The translations under genes and the position numbers were made by a program. Below are positions 1 through 10,300 of a stretch of 20,244 bases of DNA, in pieces. The DNA is taken from assembly GCF_001186125.1 (NCBI RefSeq), contig NW_014040310.1, positions 1 through 20,244 on the forward strand, read 5' to 3'. The stretch is from Sphaeroforma arctica JP610 (taxonomy: Eukaryota > Opisthokonta > Ichthyosporea > Ichthyophonida). Each line of letters starts with the position of its first letter. The first letter of the stretch is position 1. The notes beneath the pieces were generated by a model, which worked only from the letters and a program-made list of their open reading frames with translations, searched no databases and was not told the origin of the DNA.

Positions 1-47
1 TATATATATTAGACTTATATAAATGAATTGTATCTTTCGAATTTATT
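1..47 (+). promoter_or_regulatory. AT-rich leader upstream of the ZnT6-like start
   Basis: A run of TATATATATT and a second TTATATAAA lie within 40 bases of the first in-frame ATG of the ZnT6-like gene. They could be TATA-like promoter elements or just AT-rich 5' leader. The window starts here, so transcription start and any upstream exon are out of sight. Confidence 0.2.
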
Positions 48-3000
48 ATGAAAAAAAATTTGATGTCCCTACGGACTCTTTTCCAGACGTTGAATGACCC
101 TAAGGCAAAGACGATAGCCGCCTTGTCGGTGTTGATGTTGATAGGGTACAGCTCTCTGCTGGTACACGCATGGAATACTAATAACCAAGGTAATCACACC
201 CACGACCTCCTGTTGTTCTTTGCTACCTGTATATCCGGCTCTACCTATCTATCCCGTGATCCTACGCGATGATCTTATTTTATACCTGCCACAAAGCTTT
301 ACCATATCTATATAACGATTACAAATCACCGACATTATGTTTCACACTTACAGCCATGGTGGGCTTTTTGCTGCTGGATTTTTTCAATGCGTCTTGTTTG
401 ATGAGCGAAATAATCGTTATCTGGGTTGGAAATCAAGTAGCGACATTTTCCTACTCTTTTGGGTATGAGATATTGGGTCTGTGATGAAGAGTTTATTGTC
501 AATGTGCAGTGAGCAGCAAAAGATGCATGCAGATTTTGTGTTGAATTGTTAACGTACACCCTTCACTGAAGTCTTCGTAATACCCTGAATACATTACGGT
601 ACTCTCAACCATTTGTGGCAAGGAGTCTACAACACTTCATTGTGCTCATAGATTTACTGGTACCCTTCGCCGCATAGTACGATGTAAACATTGACATAAA
701 ATTGCTCGCAGTATGCAAGTGATGTGCGAAAAACGTGTTTCTTCTGTCGGAGTTTGTTCTTGGAAGCTTTTGCGTACACATCGGCTCAATAATTTGCTTT
801 CGATAGTGTATATTTAGAATCTAAGCAATCGATACTCGTATTCCCTTCTGATGTATTTGCGATAGTTTCAACCAGGTTAACATCGTCGCCTGCTTCTCTA
901 TATGCGTGTTGATGCTGCTGATGGTATTCTGGAACTGTGTAGAATGCATGGAGCATCTTCTGTTGCCTGAGCATCACGGAGCTACACAGTAAGTTAGAAT
1001 AAAATGGGTATACGAACAGTGTGTCTTTCTTAATTGTTTCGGCTCGGATTGTGCTTGTTCCGGTGCGAAATCACTACACAGTGCAATATTCTTAGCCTGT
1101 GCGAAAGATACTGTATGAACGGGTGGTACTTTCTTTATATATTTGCGCAACCCAGCAGCTTCTTCCCTTTGCCAAAAGTTTCTAACGCTACCAATTGCTT
1201 ACTCTGACAGCGAGCCTTCACTAGTCGTATTAGTTTGTGCTTTCGTTGGTCGCTTCGGGGGACTAGCGATCGTTAAGAAGTACTCTACAGGTCACGATTC
1301 GACACCAGGTAATCAGAGAAGCTCGTGTGCCATGATGCTGATGCATGAAAATTGAGGTGCAGGTTTCATTTGTATGTGATAGCAGTGTTGGTGAAGTTAC
1401 TGGAATGGCAACGAAGTATATTCGGAAAATTGGACAATATTGTAGGCTCTTTTCTCATGTTTTTTCATGCTCTCTAGCTTCGATACTGTTGCTATCCGCA
1501 CTGTACGGTACGATACGAACATATGAGTTACCCATTAACAAATACGAGCTTTTCTTTCCGCAATTAGTAAGATGTTAGACCTGATGTAGGCCCGAGAAGG
1601 GCCACACAAATCTGCATCTCATCTTAAAACTTCATTTTTTTCCCGGTACTTCTTCTACCAGAAACCACTGGGGGCAAACTCAAACACGGCCTAGCCGCCA
1701 TGATACACGCCACACTCGGCAGCGGCAGAGTGCACCGCGCCGTCCTTCTCTCGCGGTCAGTGAACAGCAATGCACTGATATCCCTCGTGTCATGGGCTAT
1801 AGTATTACTCTCGTCAATGCTCGCACCCGAAGCTGACTACAGCTGGGTCGATCCCATCACATCGGCCACGGTGTCGGTTCTTAGCCTGGGTTCTGTGCTA
1901 CCCATCATGATGAACCATGCACGCGTGCTGCTGCAAACAGTACCCGCGAATTCATCCTTGTGGTTCAAATGCTTACGCGAGGTATGTTCGGATTGTCCGC
2001 TATGGAACTTGACCTTCATGAGCAATCTGAATCAGATCTGTTTCAAGTGTACTGAGTAGCTGCTTACGGCGGTACCATCTCGGACGGTGTTGGCCAAGAC
2101 TGCTAGAAAAGCTAAAACTCAATAATCATATCCCCACGATACTTTTGTAGAAGACAACTTGAGCTATTACCATCGTCATGCATATCTTATTCGGTAGTGG
2201 TTTATGCGTCCAGGCCTCTATGTGGTATGTGGTGTGAAGTTGAGTATTTCTGTAGACCTATCCACACTTCTGCGCCCAACCTGTTCTGATCGTAAATATC
2301 TCCACCTCCAACTATTAGGTATCCAACTACGATGGCGTACTCGAGATAAAGAATCAGCACTTATGGCTCAATGGCTACAAGGAGAGGGTGGCTTCGCTCC
2401 ACGTCAGGATTAGAAGGGACGCCAACGAACAGGTGAATAGGGACAATTGATATCCAACAGTCTCGCTGATTGTCTTGCTGTCGAAATTGCAAATTTTAAG
2501 TTGTTACCGATCATATCTATTCGGGCTGTAAGGTTTCTGGCGAGGACGACCGTTCCTTGGGGCTGTGCGCATCGTATGTGCAGTAGTGTGGGATATACAC
2601 CTGGCAAGCACGCCGGTATAAGTGTATGATTGCAGCTGAATGCCACACACAAAACAATAGTTGCATTGTTTCGCAACAAAGTATTATACCAGTGTCTGAC
2701 TTCTTACTGTTTCTTTCTATCAAATTTCAGGTTGTACTCGCTCAGCTAAGCACCGCTTTCGCGCATCTGTGTGACAGCATCACCATCCAGATCAAGAAGG
2801 ACGACTGGGGAACCGGGGGCAGTGGTTACGCAAGCACAGCCGGAGCCAATAGCAACTTTGGTTACGGTTATAACACAGCCGGGGCGTCACATCAACCCAC
2901 CGACCTCAACGAGAAGGCACGGCAGCGGTTGTCGAGCTACTCGTCCAACAACTTAGCACGCACGAATCAACTGATGTCTCCTGTGCCACTACAGTACAGC

Positions 3001-3117
3001 TCACCACAGCAAGCTCAGTTGAGCGGAGGGGTGCCAGAGGCGCATGGTGGTATTCAGTTCATGGCACCCAGTCAGGATAGGGGCATGAATAGGGGGGGCG
3101 GTGCGAACGGCATGTAA
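48..3117 (+). CDS. SLC30A6: Zinc transporter ZnT6-like subunit (cation diffusion facilitator), 7 exons
   Basis: Proposed exons: 48-189, 354-462, 1211-1308, 1478-1566, 1662-1981, 2319-2432, 2731-3117, about 419 residues (human ZnT6 is 461). ZnT6 pairs with ZnT5 in the Golgi and early secretory pathway to load zinc into enzymes such as alkaline phosphatases. Evidence, exon by exon against ZnT6 as I remember it: exon 1 gives TM1; exon 2 gives TM2 and YSFG; exon 3 gives TM3; exon 4 gives TM4 and an INK motif; exon 5 gives TM5-TM6 with VD and a VLLQT.P motif followed by LRE; exon 6 reads VSNYDGVLEIKN and ends HVRIRRDANEQ, an almost unchanged ZnT6 stretch; exon 7 begins VVLAQL, has TIQIKKDDW, then a Gly/Ser/Asn/Gln-rich tail. 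The TM5 zinc-site pattern HxxxD is SxxxN here, as expected for the inactive subunit. All junctions are GT-AG and in phase except intron 4 (1567-1661), which is one base out. The start could be Met 48 or Met 63; an upstream exon cannot be excluded. Confidence 0.9.
463..1210 (+). other. Intron 2 of the ZnT6-like gene
   Basis: A 748-bp intron, donor GTATGA after the YSFG codons and acceptor CTGACAG before the TM3 exon. It joins phase 2 to phase 2 and rebuilds a glycine codon. I see no repeats, no second gene and no further conserved coding block inside it. Confidence 0.7.
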
Positions 3118-3842
3118 ATGATTGGTCAAAACAATGTGCTTCTAAGACACTCCTGTGGAGGATGAAGTGCAGTGTGAGATACTTCAGTATTGAGTACGAT
3201 TAGCAGCCATTGAGTCCGGCAATTGTACAGAAAAAAAAATAGAAAAATGTAGCAATACCACCGTCGACGACAACCTATATGAAATATATTACTTCGGACC
3301 AATTAGTATAATAGTACATGTGTACTCGTACGCAAACAAAGGGATGGAATACATACATTTACAACTACAATTTTATTCGACTTATATATTTACCTGTTCT
3401 TAATCTTTTAGATTTATTTGTACGATAGCGATACACCCCGTCTACGCACGATTAATTATGTATGACTTTATGACTCTGGCATAGAATCTGCAAGTCCGCA
3501 ACTTATAACGAATTGCTAGGTCGTATCTGATATGTCTCGCTCGCAGCCTGCCGGCAGTGTAGATTAGTTTCATCACCTTCGAATTATTTATGGAATCGAG
3601 GCAATCTGTTGTGAGTTTGCGTCACAGATAAACCAATATGGCACACTCATCCCCATTCAATTCGGGTTATTGTGTCGAGCCTTTAAAGACATAAAGCAGA
3701 TCTTATGTCTTACAATATGCATACGAAGCTGGCCTGTCGGGGCAAATGCATATCACACGCGCTTTATACCACCATGGATATATATCGACCACAGTTGCCC
3801 TACCGATTACCCTAATAAAGTAGCAGTACTTTTAAATTATTA
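3118..3842. other. Intergenic region between two convergent genes
   Basis: This 725-bp stretch separates the stop codon of the plus-strand ZnT6-like gene from the stop codon of the minus-strand MFS gene, so it should hold both 3' untranslated regions. It is AT-rich with an A-run at about 3231-3246. On the minus strand, AATAAA-type polyadenylation signals can be read near 3372 and 3412, both more than 400 bp past the MFS stop. A plus-strand AATAAA sits at 3814-3819. No gene is seen. Confidence 0.5.
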
Positions 3843-5470
3843 TCATCTCGCCGATCTAATAGGAACTATCACCGCAGCACCCGCAATCATACAAGTCGAC
3901 CCGATTATCAGAATTGCTATGTACCCGCCAATGTCGTACATAGGCACTCCGTGCTCGTCCACACGGCCATTGTCTCCAAAGAACAGAAGTGCAGGACCAA
4001 TGAGCATCGGACCCAGTAGCGTTCCGATGAACGCACCCACACCCCACACACCCAGATATCGCGCCGCACTCTCCTTTGAGGGGAGAGTGTCACAGGCGAG
4101 GGCATAGTCTACCGAGAGATAGGTTCCGTTTCCAATACCTGAAGTATGAAATATATAAATCAGCAAGCATATGTAATGAAATGTGAGGGCGAGGGACCCA
4201 AAGATGGTTTGCAAAATTATAAACAGTGGTGATCCCGGAGGACAATATACCAGCTGCAACATACACACAGTCACAGAATACAGTCCGAATTCAATTTTGT
4301 TCATAGAATTAGTTCTCAGTCCATTTCTTCGCACATCTATCTTACTAACAACTTGCCAAAACAAACGCAACAGGGCTTCTTTCAACCTAACATACCGTAT
4401 ACAGCAGCGACGATAAGGATCGACATAAGATCTCGGGTGAACATGAAGCCGATGTACGCTAGAACGATGATGAATGAGCTGAGGTATATGAGACTCTTTC
4501 TGCCAACTCTGTCTGAAAGCATGCCCATAGGCACACAGACAATCGCACCCGTCAACTGGCCACACAGTGCGAGGTACGACACATCCGCCTGAGGATCCTT
4601 GGACGCAATGATGTCGCGGAAGTAGAACAACATGAACGTTTGCACCGAGATGCCCATGTAGTACAAGGTGCGGGATACGAACACGAGGTAGAAGTCTCTG
4701 TGGTCTGTAGGAGAAACAAAGTAACATTCACCGATCTCAGCCCAAGCCCACTCTGTAGTGGCTGTCAGGGGCGTCTCTACGTATGAGACAAGGGACGCTA
4801 CTACGGCTACGCTGACCACCACTATGTAGAAAATGTATCCCGACTGCACATCCAGGAAGTAGGAAAAACAGCCGAAGCCAAAACTGGCACCCATGACGGT
4901 GAACGCGCCCATCAGTCCATTGGCAACACCACGTTGGGAATCATTGACTAGATCTGTGAGAGCTCCAGAATACGCCACATACATAACGTTCAAAGCCAAC
5001 ATGGCCGTCATGAAGAAGAATACGTACATGTATAGATTTAACTCCATGCTAGCCCATCTGAGCATAAACAGGGAGGGAATACCTACTAAACCGCCGTATA
5101 ACATGAACGGCCGCCTTCTACCTAGTGAATGCGTACATCTATCACTAAAGAATCCTGCCACTGGTCCAGATAATTGAGAAATACCGCAAACACCCAAGAA
5201 TACAGCTAACATGATCGCATGTTTCTTGGGATACATACGCTGGGACTCTGTGGGTAGCGTAACAAGCCCGAAAGTAGAGATCAATAATCCGTATGCAAAA
5301 GCGAACGAGTTCAGTCCAAACAAGTGGAGGAGTGATCTATCTGGCATGCGATTTCGCGGCACACCGCTTGTGAGTTTGTGTGGATCTTCTGTCGCCTGTA
5401 AGTCAGAGTGTTCGAACGCAAGAGCCGTCTCCTCGTCCCCAGGTAGTCGATTATAAGCTGTACTTGACAT
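3843..5470 (-). CDS. MFS transporter, 12 transmembrane helices, 2 exons
   Basis: Exon 1 is 5470-4396 and exon 2 is 4138-3843, joined by a GTATGT...TTCAG intron of 257 bp. The phase-1 junction rebuilds the glycine of AVYGIGNG. The protein is 456 residues, the usual size for a 12-helix major facilitator. After a roughly 50-residue acidic cytoplasmic N-terminus the helices start at LFGLNSFAFAYG. The MFS loop 2-3 signature is present as GFFSDRC...LGRRRP (about residues 108-124) and its repeat between helices 8 and 9 as GMLSDRVGRK. Exon 2 carries VDYALACDTLP, then LGVWGVGAF, typical of the sugar-transporter-like side of MFS_1. Substrate is unknown. The start ATG opens the long frame and gives a normal-length N-terminus. 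A 27-nt stretch (4705-4731) inside exon 1 has intron-like ends but keeps the frame; removing it gives a 447-residue form. Confidence 0.93.
4139..4395 (-). other. Intron of the MFS transporter gene
   Basis: On the minus strand the donor is G|GTATGT and the acceptor is ACTTCAG|GTATTGG. Reading straight through the donor ends after three codons, whereas splicing continues the last three helices in frame. This makes the intron secure. Confidence 0.9.
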
Positions 5471-7303
5471 TCTACTATATTCTCAGTACCAAGACAGTGG
5501 CACATATTTTGTGAGCTAGCGAGGATATTGGAAATGTATTTATTATAAACACAATAGCTGCAAAAATGCTGGTATTGTAACTAGTATAATTGAAGTAAGA
5601 AATTGCACCAAAAAAGAAATCTGTCCCCAGCGATAGGCAGCCAGCCGCACTGTATGTACTATGTAGTATGTATGTAGGCATATCTAATATGTAAACACCC
5701 TGATTCCTGACCCTAATAGCCAAAAGGCATCCGGGGCCTGGGGCCCTGGGCCTTAGTCCTTAGACCTTGGCCTTAGGACTTAGGCCTTGCCCTATCAAAT
5801 GTCATCTATGAGGTTATATGGATATATCCTCAGTTCCTCACTCCTCTGGAGTCTCAAGTCTGGGGCCAAGGCTCTACATAAAACCCTTCCAGGTCAGTAC
5901 TGAGTACATACTCTGTAATATTCTAGTCGTGACGTAGTCGACTCTGGATGATAGATTAGCGATGACACTCGAAGTCGCGAGGGTATAATTATTTTTCTAT
6001 AGATTATGAAGATTTTTAAAGTATACTGTATCTATGAGTTGTGAGTAAAGTTCATGGAGTATATCAAAAATCCTATTGGAGAAGCGTATTGGGCTCTCTC
6101 GAGTCTCTCTAGATTCTCTGCTCTCAGTGCTCTGAGAGAGCGTGAGACTGTGAGTCTGTGTACATCCGCGAGAGTGAGAGACGGTGCGAGTCTATGCGAG
6201 ACTGAGACTGGCCCTGAGTGATTGTGGCGGTATGGCCTCACGGCTCACTGGTCTGTGAGTACATACTGACTTGGTGAGCGGTCACAGGCTCACTGGGCTG
6301 TACTCTTGTTGAGTGTTGACACTTGACTGTGGTGATGTAGTCTAATAACGCTAGCGACTCGTGAGTTGGGTCTAAACAATAAAATATGCCGTTGTCAGCG
6401 ATGACGTGAATACCCCGTTATCGCTTAATCAGCCAACCTCGTCACTAGTCTGCGATTCACTACATACAGTATTTAGTATTAATACAGCCTGCGAGACTAC
6501 GCCAATTTGCAAGCCAGCGTTCACGCAATGGTACTCATTTTTACCACATAAGCCCATCAGATAAAATTAACAGAGCAATGCCAGCACGGTTAACATCCGC
6601 CGTCCGATTGACCGAACTACAAACACAGCACAGACTATACCTAGTATTTATGAGAGTCAAACTACACAATTAGGCCACATCAATTAGGTCACACATGTAT
6701 ATGAAATTCTAGGTGATATAGCCACTATCTGCAGTTCTCGGGACTTCGACCAAGGTTTTAAATATAAATTTCGGGTGTTCTTTTTTTAGGAGGCTATGTT
6801 TCGAGCGAGGTCCATTAAAGGGGAGCATCCTTGTTGATGTTATATATATATATTGCAACATAAATAATGAATATTCTGCATCACTTGTCGCGACGATGCG
6901 GGTATTTCTTGTCTATATTGGAGACGATAAAAATTACCACATTATAGTTCCTTGACCATATTTCAATTTCAGAGAGCCATCTCATCAGAGTATAAACTAG
7001 CGTAAAAAATACCTGTTTAGAACTAACGACTCCAGATAACACAGAGAAACAACCCATAGCCACTCCTATTTTGATTTACAATACCATCACATTGATATAT
7101 ATATGGCTGTTTCAGATGTTTGGCGTTCAGGAGGCATCTTGTACTAGTATTTATATGCAAGTACTATTGTATACCTCAGGAGGTAATTTGAACCAAATTG
7201 CTCAAGCAAAAACAATTGTGGGACTGTGCACATGATATAGCCGGCCGCAGCTAAGCTTTTTGAAAAATCAGTTGATAGCAATAATAGGAACGGTTTATAC
7301 ATT
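5471..7303. other. Intergenic spacer, low-complexity patches, no gene seen
   Basis: This lies between the MFS start codon and the KNTC1-like stop codon, both on the minus strand. It should contain the MFS promoter and 5' UTR and the KNTC1 3' UTR. I find no coding block with plausible splice sites and family resemblance on either strand. It holds a CCTTAG-type short repeat (about 5728-5790), a GA/CT-rich patch rich in GAGACTGTGAGTC-like words (about 6090-6220), and short TA runs near 6840 and 7098. No clear AATAAA follows the KNTC1 stop on the minus strand; an ATAAAT occurs near 7153. Confidence 0.5.
5728..5790. repeat. CCTTAG/ACTTAGG short tandem repeat
   Basis: A GC-rich run of imperfect 6-7 base units (CCTTAGT, CCTTAGA, CCTTGG, CCTTAGG, ACTTAGG, CCTTG) preceded by GGCCTGGGGCCCTGGG. 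It stands out from its AT-rich surroundings, lies about 260-320 bp upstream of the MFS start, and can form imperfect hairpins. Confidence 0.6.
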
Positions 7304-10300
7304 TTAATCACCAAACGAAAGGTCAATGTGCATCGTTCTGCAGTACGATTCTAAAAGTTGGAGACGAACTTGCTTGCCTGGCATCGCGAGAGGATCGGTT
7401 TTCTCTTCAGCACAATCTGGCTCATGAGATTTTTCATCCAGCGAAATATCACAATTCTGACTGTTTGGTAATTGTTGCTGTAGAGCGTGGTGCGCCTCCA
7501 CCAGTTCAAGCGCATCTTCAACACTGCCGAGTATGAGACAGAGAGGTTACAAATCATAAGCTATAAGTTTCGATGTTTTTGTACCCAGGACTACGTTCAA
7601 TGTACAGAGGTATATAGGTGGGCTTCAAAGATATAGTTGTCAAGCTTGATCACAATGGTGTGTACATGTTAAATATCGACAACAAATTTTATCGAGTCAG
7701 TGTTTACCTTTGGCTTTCGAGTAGATAGATCAGTAAGCCTCGTATGTTGCCGATATGGACAACATGTTCGGCCAAGACACCCAGAATACCTGTTTCTTGT
7801 GCCTTGGTAAACAGCTCATTATCCGCCACATAAGCGAGGAGCTCTTTCTGTACCTGCGCCTGTATTTATGATTATAGACATTGGTAGAAGTGAGATTTTG
7901 ACAGCCGTAGACTGAATTTATTCATCATTCGCCGAGCTGTGTGGCACAGCTTTACTGCTTGACGGTACTTTCAGACGAATTGTCACTCGATGAATATCAT
8001 CAGTTGAGAAGACGTACCTGCGAGACATTTACCTCGACACCCTCCTCTAAGTGCGCAACGATTTGGCAGCAGTGATTGGAAGCCTTAATGAGCTGTTCGT
8101 GAATGTTTAAGTGTCATATTTTTTAGCAGGTGAGTGATTCTCGCATATCGGATTGGCTTCACACGTGAATATCAGGGTTACCATGAGCAACCATGTGCAG
8201 CACGATATTTCAGGTGCCAATGATCGGAAGCAACAATCCGAAATTAAAAATCGGGGATAAGATCGATCGATTAGGATCATGGATCCAGCAAGAACAATGA
8301 TGATACCGTTTGCTTTGGACTATATACCCAAACATTTGCACCCAGACCCTGAAATAAGCTTGCACAGAGATTACTTACCTCTACCAACTGAGTCTTCCAT
8401 TGAGACGCAGCACCCCACACGACCAGTTGAGCACACAGGGAGGTGAACACAGTCACGTCTGCCGGTGCAGCCGATTCACTGTGCTGTAACAGGCTAGAAT
8501 AGGGAAGAAGTGGCATAAAAAATATGGCCTTGAAAAATTGATAAGCAATTGGATAGGGACTAATATTCAAGACCAACTTTTCATAGTACAGGGAGCTTGG
8601 TATGTAAAAATGAGACACGCAACCAGTACAGATATACACACCAGGTCAAGATGTGCGGAATATTCAGGTCATATATCGGGTTGTGCTGCACCAACAAAGA
8701 CACAAGTCCCGTGGCGGCAGGGGCTGTACAATCTGATCGGTGGGGATGTAAGTATCTTAGTCAACTCAGTGTGTGGCTGGTTTAAAGGCTTGGAATAATT
8801 CAGTCGATGAGAAAATATAGCAAGCGGATAAGACATATGTGTTGAGAGAAGGAAGTATCGCAGGCAACTCAGTGTGCGCGTGGGTTGGGGGCTCTGAATA
8901 AACTTAGCGTAGGTTTAGGGGCTTGGGATATCTCAGTGTACGGGTACCTTATTCAAGGAACGAGAAATTACGTAGCAAGATGGTGGACATATGCAGGGCC
9001 GGTGATAATGGGTTGGTGGGGTCATAGACTGCCTGTCAGAACTCAAAATTTACAAGAAAGATACACGAAATTTGGGCAGCAGATTCAGTCATACCGAGAT
9101 GATTTGTCTTCCCCGACCAGTTGAACACTCACATGCTGAAAGGAAAATCAGAACGTTCGTACATACATACATGTACAAACAAATGCCTCATGTCAAAGAA
9201 CCAGTTCACCCCAACAGATCGATCCTATATACCTACGGCACACAACGGGTCCACCACTGCGCTTTGCCACAGGCGGGTGATATCCACAAAGTTTGGTACA
9301 CTCGACGGTACATCATTGGGCCGCGCTTGTAGTCGCCGCACACGTGTGGGCCACATAAGAGTGTACTCGGTGGCAAGTAGGCAGCGCAGATACTCGAACT
9401 GCACCCGTGGTACGAATGGACAAACAAACGACTGAGTTAGAAAGATGCAAACACAGTCCGCTCGAAGGCAACATATTGGCGCGTGCTATACTTATGTCTT
9501 TGCTTTGTCCATTGTGCAAGTCTATTGTACGTATCAAACCTATGCGGATGAGAGCAAGTTCGGTTACCAAGCCCAACACCTGCGCAGAAGGTAGCGGTAC
9601 AAGCTGTACATACAATGCCAGCGGAGGTCAAAGCTGTGTGTTTTGCATGGTCACGACGGGGCTGCCCTTTACGAAAGTCCCACATAATGTTTTTAAAACG
9701 CATCAGCTGCCACATGTAATGGCCAATATATGTACAAATGCGCGATAGTTTCGCCGGTAGAATTAGTGCAGGTCTTGTTGGGCAGCTTGGTCACAGTAAA
9801 ATTCACCCACACGCGTTTGCGATTACCTTCCTAAGCTGAAGCAGTTGTTCCAGTACCGGTTCCCATGTATCCGATTGGGTGAGATCGAAAATGATACAGA
9901 TATCAGCCGCCAGTTGTATCTCCTGACCATCACATGCGGTGCCTGGTTGCTGCGTAGGCGAAGGTGAGAGAAGTGAAAGGGTACATCAGAATACAGCCAA
10001 GAAGCTTTATATTGATATATCAATATTGGCGCTTGGTTGCAGCGTAGGTGAGGGTTATGTCAGAATACAGCCAATAAGCTTCATATCAATATACCAATAT
10101 AAGCGCTTAATTACTGCGTAGGCGAGGGTGCGAGAAGTATGAAGGCATATCAGTATACAGGTAAAACACTATATCAATGTAGGCTATTGGTTGCTAGTAG
10201 CTGAGGGTGAGAAAAGAAAGAGTGGACACCGTACCAGTCTAGGCGTTTAGTTGCGGTTTGAGCGAAGGTAAAAAAAAAGAAAGAGGCCATATCAGTGCAC

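Noticed and set aside
2626-2730. Upstream part of the open frame that contains the last ZnT6-like exon
   Set aside because: A clear acceptor TTTCAG at 2725-2730 and the ZnT6 match starting right after it show this is intron.
6881-7063. Minus-strand frame with a CAG|GTATTT donor-like site
   Set aside because: It lies beyond the KNTC1 stop, has no partner exon with family resemblance, and may be 3' UTR or spacer.
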